From Spirochaetia bacterium (lineage in GTDB: Bacteria; Spirochaetota; Spirochaetia; Treponematales; Treponemataceae): a stretch of 39,772 nucleotides of DNA. Shown here one piece after another: positions 16,358 through 26,600 of the stretch. The stretch's first letter is position 1, and every line of letters starts with the position of its first letter. Made by a program: the position numbers and the translations under genes. The stretch covers positions 1 to 39,772 of the forward strand of contig CAAGBC010000061.1 in assembly GCA_900767955.1 (NCBI GenBank), in the 5' to 3' direction. Under the pieces are notes generated by a model that saw nothing but the letters and a program-made list of their open reading frames with translations, searched no databases and had not been told where the DNA came from.

Positions 16358-17427
16358 TTCTTGTAAACCTTAGCTTCAAGAACATTTTCAATTTCATCAG
16401 GAATATATGCAAGGAAGTCATAACCTGTTTTTTCTTCAATTTCATCAACAGAAACTAAATATTGATCCCATGAACCAGTTTTGTGAATTCCTTGTTTATT
16501 AGGCATAAACACAGCTAAGATTTCTGTATCTGTAGAAATACGAGAGAAGTCGTTTTCTGCATCATCCATAATTACAACGATTTTCCAACAATGTGAAGGA
16601 ACTAAAATTTCTTTTCCTGCACCTTTTTTGCTTTTAACAGGAATTGTATCAAAAGTTCCAGAACCACTCTGTCCGCCTTTTCCGTATGGACCAGCTGCAA
16701 CATAAAGTTCTTTTCCTTGTTCTGCTAAATCTCTTTCAAAAGCTTCTAAATCTTTCCATACAATACGATTACAATCTGGTGACTGTGGAATCATATTTGT
16801 CATCAAGAATGTCATGCTATTATCTTCTTGTGTTTTAGTTCTGTCTGCAGAAGGACATACGTGACCTCTGTCAAAACCATACTGTGAATACTGATAGTCA
16901 GCTTTTACAACTGCGTACCAACCTTCAGGAAGTTCTTCGTCTGGACGGAAATCATCACCGCGTTCTGCATCTCCAAAGTTACGAGTACTTAAATGCCACA
17001 TTACCCAGTTAGGAATTAATGTTTCGTCATTGTAAGACATTGTAAACTGAGGTTTTACCATAAGGTAATTTGTTCTTGCAGAAATATCAGCAACAGCACC
17101 AGAAGGATTTCCCCAGAACATTGCAGAGTTTTCTGGTTCTGTAGGAGTTTGTCCATCAGTAACTAAATCTGCAGCAGTAACAGTTTTTGTACTTGCAGGT
17201 TTTTCACTAGTTGGTTTTGTAGATGTATTTTCTGCTTCTTCTAATACAGATGTTACATAAGAAATTGCTTCATTCTTCAATACTTCAAACTGTTGAGGTT
17301 TAAAGAAATAAAGAAGAACTACACCAACCACGACTACTGCTAATGCAGCCACTAAAAATCCTAATGATTTTTTGCTTTGTTTTTTTGAGTTTTTAGTTGA
17401 TTTTTTTGTTGTTTTTTTGTTTGCCAT
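16354..17427 (-). CDS. Membrane-anchored DNA/RNA non-specific endonuclease (NUC1 family)
   Basis: 357 residues. A Lys-rich cytoplasmic start (1-20), one transmembrane helix (about 22-42), a Thr/Glu/Pro linker, then the beta-beta-alpha-metal nuclease domain with DRGH (186-189, catalytic His189) and the metal-site helix NRIVWKDLE (Asn220). It would act outside the cytoplasm, perhaps in nucleic-acid scavenging or clearance. The frame extends upstream to 17484, but that start would lie inside the terminator hairpin of the preceding gene. A promoter ending 8 nt before 17427 supports this start. No Shine-Dalgarno sequence. It overlaps the CDF gene by 4 nt. Confidence 0.9.
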   Translation of the reverse strand: MANKKTTKKSTKNSKKQSKKSLGFLVAALAVVVVGVVLLYFFKPQQFEVLKNEAISYVTSVLEEAENTSTKPTSEKPASTKTVTAADLVTDGQTPTEPENSAMFWGNPSGAVADISARTNYLMVKPQFTMSYNDETLIPNWVMWHLSTRNFGDAERGDDFRPDEELPEGWYAVVKADYQYSQYGFDRGHVCPSADRTKTQEDNSMTFLMTNMIPQSPDCNRIVWKDLEAFERDLAEQGKELYVAAGPYGKGGQSGSGTFDTIPVKSKKGAGKEILVPSHCWKIVVIMDDAENDFSRISTDTEILAVFMPNKQGIHKTGSWDQYLVSVDEIEEKTGYDFLAYIPDEIENVLEAKVYKK

Positions 17428-17435
17428 AATGATTA

Positions 17436-17464
17436 ATTTTATCACAGAATTAAAAACATCACAA
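17436..17464 (-). promoter_or_regulatory. Promoter of nuclease gene (very short leader)
   Basis: Minus strand: TTGTGA (17459-17464), 17-nt spacer, extended -10 TGA-TAAAAT (hexamer 17436-17441), 8 nt (TAATCATT), then the ATG at 17427. The predicted leader is 0-2 nt. Confidence 0.6.
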
Positions 17465-17510
17465 ATAAAAAAAGGGATGCTCAAAAAGTAAGAAACTAAT
17501 TGAACATCCC
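17465..17510 (-). terminator. Intrinsic terminator of the dual GH13 gene
   Basis: On the minus strand GGGATGTTCA (17501-17510) pairs with TGAGCATCCC (17474-17483) at 9 of 10 positions around a 17-nt loop, followed by a T run. It lies 22 nt after the stop at 17533. Confidence 0.88.
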
Positions 17511-17532
17511 ATAATTTTAATAATTTTTAATT

Positions 17533-20500
17533 TTAGAAAGTTGTTGAAGTTTTAGCTGGATAAGTATTATTTGGGTCAGGTTGCCATTCCCAAGTATTAC
17601 CCTCTAAAGGAACTACTGTGTCATTAGACCAAGCTCCTTTTAGTACCTTCCAATCAAAACTTTGTCCTTCTGTTATTGTTACAGTTGCTTTCCATACATT
17701 ACCATCTGACCATTCACCTCTTACTGCTTTTTTCCAGTTTTCAGCTTCATCAAATGCTCCTGTAAAATATACTGCATTTCCAGAACCTACATCTTTTGTT
17801 GCAGACAATACAACTTTTACTTTTACAGGTGCAACACCAGCATTGCCTTTTTGCCAAATTGCAAAGTTAGTTCCTGAATAGATTGGATAATTTCCTGCAT
17901 AACCTGTACCTGTAGGACTATATGCATCACCACCGATTTTTATGATAATTTCACCGTTAGTTCCTGCAATTTTTGCAACATAATTAGTTTTTGAAGAAGT
18001 AATAACAGATACAGCATCATCATATTCAATTCCTAAATCTTGACGAAGTTTAATTAAATAATCGATATGTTCTTTCATAGTTTTTGTTGTACCAGGAACT
18101 GTTTCTGCACCACGATATTGCCATCCTTCTTCTGCAAAATAATGTTGACTTGCAACACATGGCATACCAGGATGAGTCAAAATATAAGCATAAGCAACAG
18201 GAACATCATACCAACTTAATTCCCAATGCTGTTGTGTACTTCCTGTATCATGATTATCAACAAAAGTAATAGCAGCACTTGGATTACTTCTCATAAGAGT
18301 TGTAGAATCTGCAAGAAGTGATAAATTCCAATTTTCCTCAGTATCATTTGAATGGTCTGGTCCATTTTCTGTTGCTTTATACCAACCGAATGCGTTATTT
18401 AAATTTTGTTTTAGTACAAAGTCAAATGCACGAGATTTTTTACCAGCTTGTCCATTAACAGAATCATCAGTTGCATCAATCCAGTTATTAATCTGTGATG
18501 TCCAAGTTCCAGAATCAGGCCAATATTCACCAACAGAGAACGCTGCATCTGTCATTGCGTTATAATAGCCAACATATTTTCCAGCAAAACCTTTTACATA
18601 ATCATAACGCCAACCTACAAATCCTGCACGTTTAAGAACAGAGTTCATCCAGCTGTAAATACCTTGCTGAACTGTAGTATTTGTATGGTCTAAATCACGA
18701 TAAGCAGCATAAGCCATTCCACTATCAGCAGCACCTTTTTTAGATGAATTATACATAGGACTACCTGTTGAACTAAATCCTTCGTCATCGCTACAGATAG
18801 AATAATAATCTTCATTCCATTTTGGATTAGTAAAATCACCCCAAGAAGTAGTTCCTGAACGATGATTTACAACAATATCCGCAATAGCTTTTGCAGGTTT
18901 AATAGATTCAACAACAGATATTAATTCTTCTTCTGTTCCATAACAGCTATTTAAATCATTCAATTCATTAGGAGCATACCCTTCTGAACTAGAAGTATCA
19001 GTTTTACTTGCTGGTGGGAACCAAACATATTCAAAACGATTTTTAATTTCATCTGAATATTTTTTCATAGTTCTATACCACTTATACCATTTTGGATTAG
19101 GATTTTCTGAATTATATCCTTCACCACGAGGAGCTGAATCCCAGTTGAAACCTTGCAAAATTACACCAGATTTATTTTCTGTATAACTTTGTGCAGTTTG
19201 TTTTGTATATTCTGCTGTAACAATAGAAGAATTTGCTAAACCAGATTTTGTTCCTACAACTTTTAATGTTACAGTTGAATCAATTTTAATTCCTGAGGAA
19301 GCAACATATTTACTACTTGAAGAACTTGGTTCAGTTCCGTCTGTTGTGTAATAGTAAGTTGCACCTGATGTTGCGCCTGTTACAAACACAGTAATTGTAT
19401 TCCAGAAGTCCCCATCAGGAACTGATAAAACAGGAGTTTCTACACAACTTGTATTTGTGAATTTTTTAGTAACTACTTTAGAGGGATAGCATCCATCTTT
19501 TAGAGCAATAGCTTTTAATGTAACTGAATTAGTAACATTAATTGCACCGTTGTATAATATTCCATTTTCTGCAGAAGGTTCACTTCCGTCTGTTGTGTAA
19601 TAAATACTTGCAGCTGCTGTATCACAAGTAATTGTTATTGTTGTTGAATTTGCAAAATCACCATTTGAATTTGCTCCTGTAGCAACAATTTTTGGATTAG
19701 ATACAGTTGCACGCTTATTAACTTCTTTTAAGATAACTACTGACCATGGAGCAACTCCATAACTTCCAGAAATTTCTACAGAATCAGCAGTTTCGTCATT
19801 CCAACAGTTTAATTCTGATTCAAAGTAACTTTGTGTATCTACAATGCGTACCCAAGATTTTCCAGAAGCAGCAGTTGGAAGTGTAAATTGAACTTCTCCA
19901 CCTGTCATATTCATACAAAGAAGATAATCACTTCCTCCAGAAACAGCACTTCCGTCAATATGAATCATTACATCAGATGTAGCATATTTACTTGGAGAAG
20001 AATAAGTATATTCTACGCTAGTATAATTTTTCTGATTAAGTGCAGGTTCTTTTGCTTTGAGTTTAAGCATATAGTTCATAAACACAAAGTTACCATTTAT
20101 ATCTTTAGCATTTTTAAAGCTTCCAAAGTTGTTATGATAAGAACCACCGCCACCTGTAGAAATAAGATGAGGAGAAGAAGTATTAATCATATTGTAATTT
20201 GACCAAGTTGCTACAGAGTCAATATTATATGGATTATTATTTCCGTTTTGTGTACGACAGAATTCATCTCCCCAAACAATCATAGGAACACCACGGCTCA
20301 TCATCTGAATTGCTGTATAGTTACGATTTGCTTGGCGTTTACTTGCTTTTTCATCAGTAGTATTAGTCAAGAATCCAGAAGGAGCACCATCACCGTTTCC
20401 GCCATCACTTGGACCAAAAGGCCATGTCATTGACTTATTGTAATCATTTCCTGCTTGACCATAACCACTAGACAAATCAGCAAGAGTAAATCCGTCATGA

Positions 20501-23500
20501 GCAACAATAAAGTTTACAGATTTATGAGGTCCACCTTGATCTTTGAAATTATTGTAATCTCCATTAATGAAATCACCTGTTTGTCCCCAAGTTCCATTAC
20601 CAACAAAGTTTCTCATTGCATCACGATAGCGACCGTTCCATTCACCCCATCCACTAGGGAATTGACCAACTTGATAACCACCTGGCCATTGTGTATCCCA
20701 TGCTTCAGCAATCATTTCTGCATTTTTAGCATTTCCAAGGGCTACAATCTCTTTTATAGTTTTAGCGTCTTGACTAAATACCCATTCAGTACCAGATTTT
20801 TCACGACCCAATACAGGAGCTAAGTCAAATCTGTAGCCGTCAACGCCCATTTCATCAATCCAATATGTAAGAGAATCAAGAATTAACTGACGAACAATTG
20901 CATTATCACATTGAAGATTATTTCCACAACCAGTAGTTTCCCAATAACCTTTTTTATCTGCAGTCAAACTATAATATGTACTATTATCTAGTCCACGCAT
21001 AAATGTAAGTTCAGCAGTATTGAAAGAATCTTTTTCACCGTACCAAGGACCACCTTCTCCAGAGTGATTAAATACTACATCAAGATAAACTTCCATTCCT
21101 GCCTCGTGGAAAGCTGCAACCATTTCTTTAAATTCACGAGTTGGACCACCATAAGATTTATCACTTGAATAGCGTCTATCTGGAGCAAAATATCCATAAG
21201 TCATATAAGCCCAATAGTTTCCGCCTGGTTCATCAACAGGATTTGCATCGTTATCAGATTCGTGAACAGGTAAAAGTTCAATAGTGTTTACACCAAGAGC
21301 TTTAAGATAAGGAGCCAACATTCCAGCGCCTTTGTAAGTTCCCTGATATTCAGCAGGAATATCAACTACATTTTCAAAGCCATCTATTCCACTTAATATA
21401 GAAGAAAGGTTTGCAGAAGATGGATGTTTTGTAATTCCTCTAGCGTGAGCTTCATAAATAATTGCTTCTTCCTGAGGAATTGCAGGTTTTACTCCGTAAC
21501 TTGTAGAATCATCAATAACAACAGCTTTTGAAGCATATTTACCAGTATCAAAATTTCTTCTAACTACACCACTATAAGTTTCACTACCAGTTCCATACAT
21601 TCCAGCATTTTCGGAACCTAAAGCAGTAGGATTTGACTTATCGTGAGAAATTTCTTTTGCATAAGGATCAAACAAAACTTTATTTGGATTAAATCTGTTT
21701 CCAGCAGAATCATAATCTTTGATATAACCTTCGCTGCTATTTCCACGCTTCCAGTTTTGATTAAATTTCCAGTTTGGACCCCAAGCACGGAAGGCATATA
21801 AAGTTCCAGCAGGAACATCTCTTAATTTTGCACGCCAAATATTATCAGCACCTTTTTCCATCCAATAATCATATTTTGCATCTTCACCATAAGCAGTTTC
21901 ATAAATTTCAAGAAGCACTTCTGTTGCATTTTTTGAATAAACTGCAAATGTTGTTTCAGAGCCACTTACAATTGCACCAAGCTTTGAATCAAGTGTACTC
22001 CATCCGTAACTTTCTGATGAATCATCAGAATCAACTGGAGAAAATGGCAACGCACTTACTGTATCTGGATGTGTAAAACCAATTCCACCAAAAACATTTA
22101 CGCAGACACGATTTGAAACAACATACTGAACTTTTGTTCCTCCATCGCCATTATCTGTAATTGTATTTGTAACTACACAGTAAAAATAATTAATAGAATT
22201 TTCTTCAAGTTCTTCATCTGTCAAATTATAAACAGAAGAATTTGCACCAACAATTTCTGTTCCTTCTGCAACAGAATCATTTGCTTTATACCATTGATAA
22301 GACAAAGTTCCACTATCAGGACTATTTGCTACAACTAATAATTCATGGGAATCAATTTTTGTTCCTTCATAGCCTACAGGCTGGCTAGTTATAACTGGAA
22401 CTTCTGCATTATGTTTTTTGTTTACACTTACTTTTGCACGTTTTGAAGTTACAGATGCAGATTTTATTCCACCATCACCGTTATCAGCAATTGTGTTTGT
22501 TACAACAACATAGTAGAAAATATCTTTTTCAGTTTCATCTTCCTGCAAAACAATTTTATTTGTAAATGAATTTGTTTCATTTTCTAAAAGTTTACCTTCA
22601 TCATTTTCTGAAGTTGCTTCATACCATTTATAAGAAACAATTCCTTTGTCTGAAGATTCTGCAACAACTGTTAATGTAAATTCTTTTTCTGAACTTACAG
22701 TTATAGAACCCAAATCAGAAATAATATTAGGAACTGAAGCATTTATTTTTTGTAAAATACGAACACAAACACATTCAGTTGTTGCTGTTTGAGATTTAGT
22801 TCCTCCATCTTCATTATCTGGAATTGAATTTGTAATTACACAATAAAAATAATTAACTGAATTTTCTGCAAGCTCTTCTTCTGTCAATTTATAAATATTT
22901 GAATTTGCGCCGTCAATTGCTATTGGGTCAGAAACTAAGTCAACTAATTTATACCATTGATAAGTAATAACTCCATCATCAGAACTTATTGCCTTAACAG
23001 ACAATTCATAAGAATCAGGTTTTATGCCTTCATATTCTTCTGGCTGCATTATAATTGTAGGGATTTTTGCATTTACCTTTTTATTAATAGAAACTTTTGC
23101 ACGAGCAGAAGCTATTGATGCAGTTTTTTGCCCGCCATCACCATTATCATCAATTGTATTTGTAATAATTACATAATAGAAGAGATTTTTTTCTGTTTCT
23201 GCGGCATCAAGGGTTACTTTATGTGTAAAAGAAGAAGCTTTTTGACCTTCTAATAGAGTTCCTTCTCCACTTTGGGAAGTAGCTTCATACCACGCATAAG
23301 AAAGTGTTCCGCCGTCTGGAGATTCTGCGGAAACTGACAATGTAAATTCAACTCCAGAAGTTACAGTTTGTGATTCCAAATCTGAAAGGATTTTTGGATT
23401 TTCCGCATCTACGATAATAGGCTCTTGTGGTGGAGTTTTAGGTTTTTCATCAACATCCGCGGAACACCCAAAGAAAATTATACTTGCTAAAAGTATTGAA

Positions 23501-23544
23501 AATAGATTTAAAACTTTTTTAATGAGTTGAACTACATTTTTCAT
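17533..23544 (-). CDS. Bifunctional debranching enzyme/alpha-amylase lipoprotein (two GH13 domains)
   Basis: 2003 residues. Lipoprotein signal with lipobox FFGC (Cys27). Four Ig-like modules of two alternating types (about 45-155, 160-265, 270-376, 380-486) hold the catalytic part away from the membrane. A CBM48-like segment (about 520-600) leads into an isoamylase/pullulanase-type GH13 barrel: DVVFNH (822-827), GYRFD (nucleophile Asp907), Glu947 and AHD (Asp1017). Two chitobiase-C-like modules (SIYYTTDGSEPS, 1313-1324, and YYYTTDGTEPS, 1397-1407) link to a second, alpha-amylase-type barrel: DIVVNH (1556-1561), GWRYD (Asp1648), Glu1673, DNHD (Asp1766). A CBM20-like starch-binding module ends the protein (about 1905-2003). 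All catalytic residues are intact. GGAGG at 23551-23555 fixes the start 14 codons inside the longer open frame. Confidence 0.93.
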   Translation of the reverse strand: MKNVVQLIKKVLNLFSILLASIIFFGCSADVDEKPKTPPQEPIIVDAENPKILSDLESQTVTSGVEFTLSVSAESPDGGTLSYAWYEATSQSGEGTLLEGQKASSFTHKVTLDAAETEKNLFYYVIITNTIDDNGDGGQKTASIASARAKVSINKKVNAKIPTIIMQPEEYEGIKPDSYELSVKAISSDDGVITYQWYKLVDLVSDPIAIDGANSNIYKLTEEELAENSVNYFYCVITNSIPDNEDGGTKSQTATTECVCVRILQKINASVPNIISDLGSITVSSEKEFTLTVVAESSDKGIVSYKWYEATSENDEGKLLENETNSFTNKIVLQEDETEKDIFYYVVVTNTIADNGDGGIKSASVTSKRAKVSVNKKHNAEVPVITSQPVGYEGTKIDSHELLVVANSPDSGTLSYQWYKANDSVAEGTEIVGANSSVYNLTDEELEENSINYFYCVVTNTITDNGDGGTKVQYVVSNRVCVNVFGGIGFTHPDTVSALPFSPVDSDDSSESYGWSTLDSKLGAIVSGSETTFAVYSKNATEVLLEIYETAYGEDAKYDYWMEKGADNIWRAKLRDVPAGTLYAFRAWGPNWKFNQNWKRGNSSEGYIKDYDSAGNRFNPNKVLFDPYAKEISHDKSNPTALGSENAGMYGTGSETYSGVVRRNFDTGKYASKAVVIDDSTSYGVKPAIPQEEAIIYEAHARGITKHPSSANLSSILSGIDGFENVVDIPAEYQGTYKGAGMLAPYLKALGVNTIELLPVHESDNDANPVDEPGGNYWAYMTYGYFAPDRRYSSDKSYGGPTREFKEMVAAFHEAGMEVYLDVVFNHSGEGGPWYGEKDSFNTAELTFMRGLDNSTYYSLTADKKGYWETTGCGNNLQCDNAIVRQLILDSLTYWIDEMGVDGYRFDLAPVLGREKSGTEWVFSQDAKTIKEIVALGNAKNAEMIAEAWDTQWPGGYQVGQFPSGWGEWNGRYRDAMRNFVGNGTWGQTGDFINGDYNNFKDQGGPHKSVNFIVAHDGFTLADLSSGYGQAGNDYNKSMTWPFGPSDGGNGDGAPSGFLTNTTDEKASKRQANRNYTAIQMMSRGVPMIVWGDEFCRTQNGNNNPYNIDSVATWSNYNMINTSSPHLISTGGGGSYHNNFGSFKNAKDINGNFVFMNYMLKLKAKEPALNQKNYTSVEYTYSSPSKYATSDVMIHIDGSAVSGGSDYLLCMNMTGGEVQFTLPTAASGKSWVRIVDTQSYFESELNCWNDETADSVEISGSYGVAPWSVVILKEVNKRATVSNPKIVATGANSNGDFANSTTITITCDTAAASIYYTTDGSEPSAENGILYNGAINVTNSVTLKAIALKDGCYPSKVVTKKFTNTSCVETPVLSVPDGDFWNTITVFVTGATSGATYYYTTDGTEPSSSSSKYVASSGIKIDSTVTLKVVGTKSGLANSSIVTAEYTKQTAQSYTENKSGVILQGFNWDSAPRGEGYNSENPNPKWYKWYRTMKKYSDEIKNRFEYVWFPPASKTDTSSSEGYAPNELNDLNSCYGTEEELISVVESIKPAKAIADIVVNHRSGTTSWGDFTNPKWNEDYYSICSDDEGFSSTGSPMYNSSKKGAADSGMAYAAYRDLDHTNTTVQQGIYSWMNSVLKRAGFVGWRYDYVKGFAGKYVGYYNAMTDAAFSVGEYWPDSGTWTSQINNWIDATDDSVNGQAGKKSRAFDFVLKQNLNNAFGWYKATENGPDHSNDTEENWNLSLLADSTTLMRSNPSAAITFVDNHDTGSTQQHWELSWYDVPVAYAYILTHPGMPCVASQHYFAEEGWQYRGAETVPGTTKTMKEHIDYLIKLRQDLGIEYDDAVSVITSSKTNYVAKIAGTNGEIIIKIGGDAYSPTGTGYAGNYPIYSGTNFAIWQKGNAGVAPVKVKVVLSATKDVGSGNAVYFTGAFDEAENWKKAVRGEWSDGNVWKATVTITEGQSFDWKVLKGAWSNDTVVPLEGNTWEWQPDPNNTYPAKTSTTF
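22087..23412 (-). repeat. Coding A-B-A-B duplication of Ig-like modules
   Basis: Residues 45-486 of the dual GH13 lipoprotein. Modules 1 and 3 share the pattern EFTLxVxAESxDxG followed by WYEATS, while 2 and 4 share YEGxKxDSxEL, YQWYK and NYFYCV. The repeat period is therefore two modules, about 225 residues or 675 bp, indicating duplication of an A-B pair. Confidence 0.85.
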
Positions 23545-23611
23545 AAGTAGCCTCCAAAACAAAGTATATCCCATTAAGTTTAGCACTCATTACCAATAAA
23601 GCAAGAAATAA

Positions 23612-23654
23612 ATAAAAAAGGTCTGTTATAAAGTAATTTACTTCATAACAGACC
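23612..23654 (-). terminator. Intrinsic terminator of the InlB-repeat lipoprotein gene
   Basis: Perfect 10-bp outer stem GGTCTGTTAT (23620-23629) with ATAACAGACC (23645-23654), plus further inner pairing, followed on the minus strand by a T-rich run. It separates the two giant lipoprotein genes, so the dual GH13 gene needs its own promoter; AGTATA at 23563-23568 (TATACT on the minus strand) is a -10 candidate for it without a clear -35. Confidence 0.92.
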
Positions 23655-23689
23655 TGCTAGTTTTTTTTAGATTAGATTAAGAAAGGAGA

Positions 23690-26600
23690 TTAGTTAGTTG
23701 ATTTACTAACTTCTTTACTTAAAGCATCTTTTATACTACTAAATGATTCCATATTGTATTTTCCTGAATTAGAACCAGATGTATTTTTTTCTCCTGCTGC
23801 CTTAAAGAAGATTTTTCCTTCTATCAAATCACACTCAATAGTCCATCCACTATTATTTTGATTACCATCTTTACCATAGAAAGCAACTTTCTCTTTAGTA
23901 AAATCAGCAGGAGCACCATACCAACCGTCCCCATTTGGTTCTGCAGTCATTTGTGTTAATGCACTTAAATTACTTGTACTAGGAAGAGAATCTCCTTCGT
24001 TATAGAAGTATACATAAATTCCTATACCAAAACTTGCTGCATTTTTAAAGTAAACCTTAGATGAATCAATTGCAAATTTATCATGGAACTCAGTAAAACA
24101 ACTATCTCCAAATATTAAATCTACAGAATTCCAAGGTTTTACACTTGATAAATCAGATAAACCATCCACATCATCAGGGTCAAATCTTGATAATGTACAT
24201 TCAGTAATTACATCTGAAGATTGAAATTCTATTGTCAATGTACCATTTTCTGCAACTTCTACATTATCTGTCACATTAATCCACTGCATTTCATCATCTT
24301 TTTCATAAGAAATATAAATTTCTGCACTAGCATCATCATACCAATCAGATACATTAATAATTGTATATACAGCTTCAAACACAGCTTTACCAGATGAAAT
24401 ATCCATATCTGCTGATTTTGCAGTAGCATTTTCTGTTAAAGCATCTTTTGTAACTGGTTCACTAGGCATTGAATCAACAACAAAGATTGTACAATATTTT
24501 ATATCTTCTGCTGTTTCAAAACTGTAATCTGCTGTTCCTTTATCAAAAGTTGGCTCAACAACAGAACCTGTTTCTACATTATCATTCCAAACCCATGCAA
24601 CTACAGTTCCAGATGTCCATGTTTCATTTGTAGGAACACCAGAAATTGAATAAGCAACAGGATCTTTTGTCCACACAGCTGTAAATGTTACTTTTTCTGA
24701 AATTTCAACTTCGTCTTCTGCTGAATACCATGCTTCAGAAATATTTGAAGTCCAATGCTTAAAAGTATATCCATCATGAGTTGGATTTGGTAATACAATT
24801 GTTGCACCTTCTTCCACAAGTTCATCTTCATCTTCTGTTTCTGGGAATCCAAGAGAATATGTTACTAAAACGTTCCAAATAGCTTTAAACACTGTATCTT
24901 TAGTAATTGTATATGAATCACCTTGCTGATATATATTTTTATCTACACGCCATCCAGCAAAAATATAACCAGTTCTTTCTATTGCAGGGCCAACTGTAAT
25001 TTTTGAACCATCTTCAGCTGTTTGTAATGTAGAAGGGTCGATTTCTCCTACTTCTCCATAATTATTGTCATAGTAATAAGTATAAAGTTTTACCCATTCT
25101 GCTTTGAATACTATATCTTTTGTAATTGTATATAATTCATCAGGCTGATAAGTATTTTCACCATCTGACCAGCCTTTGAATACATATCCAGCTCTTTCTA
25201 TTGCAGGGCCAACAGTAATTTCTGAATTATCTTCAGCTGTTTGTAATGTAGAAGGGTCAATTTCTCCTACTTCTCCATAATTATTATCATAGTAATAAGT
25301 ATGAAGTTTTACCCATTCTGCTTTGAATACTGTATCTTTTTTAATAGTATATTTAGCACCTACAGCATATGTAGTTTCACCATCTGACCAGCCTTTGAAT
25401 ACATAACCATCTCTAGTTGGTTCTAATTCAATAGTAATTTCAGTATTTTCATCTACTGTTGTGTATGCTACTTCATAAGCATTTCCATCATTATTATCAA
25501 AGTGATACTTATACTGTGCTACCCATTTAGCATTAATTGTAACACTATCAGTTACATTAAATACATCGCCTGGCTGCATTAAATTATTTTCATCAGTTGT
25601 ATACCAACCAAGGAATCTATACCCATCTTTTGTTGGAGCTGCAGGCATGTGGATTGTTTCCATATCATGAACAGTTTTTGATTCAACAGAACTTCCGCCA
25701 TCTGTATTATAAACAACTGTACAAAGTCCTGCCCATTTTGCTACAAAAATCACATCAGAATTTACTGTGTATTCAGCACCAATAGCGAATGGCTTTCCTT
25801 CTGCTGACCAATATTCAAAATCATAACCATCCCATGTTGTTTCTGGTAATGTAATTTTTGTTTCAGCTCTTACATTAGATAATGATTCAACTTCTGAACC
25901 ACCAGAAGTTTCAAAAGTAACATTATAAAGTGCAGTCCATATTGCAACTAATTCTACATCTTTAGTTACAGTATATTTTCCAGAAACTTTTGTTTCACCA
26001 TCAAACCATCCATCAAAAGCAAATTTTTCTTTTGATGGGTCTTCGATTGTAATTTCTGTTCCTAAATCAACTGTAACATCAGGGTGTTCAGACTGAGCGG
26101 AAGTAAATTTTACAGTTACTTGCTGTACCCATTTTGCATAGAAAGTAAGATTTCCAACAATTGTATATGTAGCTTCTGCTTTTGCAGTTTTTCCTTCATC
26201 AGTATACCAACCGTCAAATCTGTATCCTTTATATGAAGGAGTTGGCAATTCTAATACAGTTCCTTCTGCTTTTTCTTGTACATAATCGTCTGCAAATTCA
26301 GATTTGTATGTAACTGTAAACATTTTTAAAGGAATTGTTGAATAAGATTCAGTTGCAGAACCGTTTCTTGTAAAGATTTCATAAGCTCCTGTAGCTTCAT
26401 TGTAAATATATGCGTTGCCAGCAGCAGAAACAAAACCTGTTCCAATAACATTTGATTCTTCATCTTGCAAAATAAACATGTTATCTTCTTGAACAATTGT
26501 TCCCCAAATTTCTGTTTCACCATCTTTTACATAAATCTTTTTAGATTCATTATTAATAATTGTAGTTATTGTTCCGTCAGAATTTTTCCATGTTCCATTC

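Noticed and set aside
17428..17484. Upstream extension of the nuclease gene
   Set aside because: The start would lie within the terminator hairpin of the neighbouring gene and upstream of the promoter -10 box.
23545..23586. Fourteen-codon upstream extension of the dual GH13 gene
   Set aside because: GGAGG at 23551-23555 and a normal lipoprotein signal both place the start at 23544.
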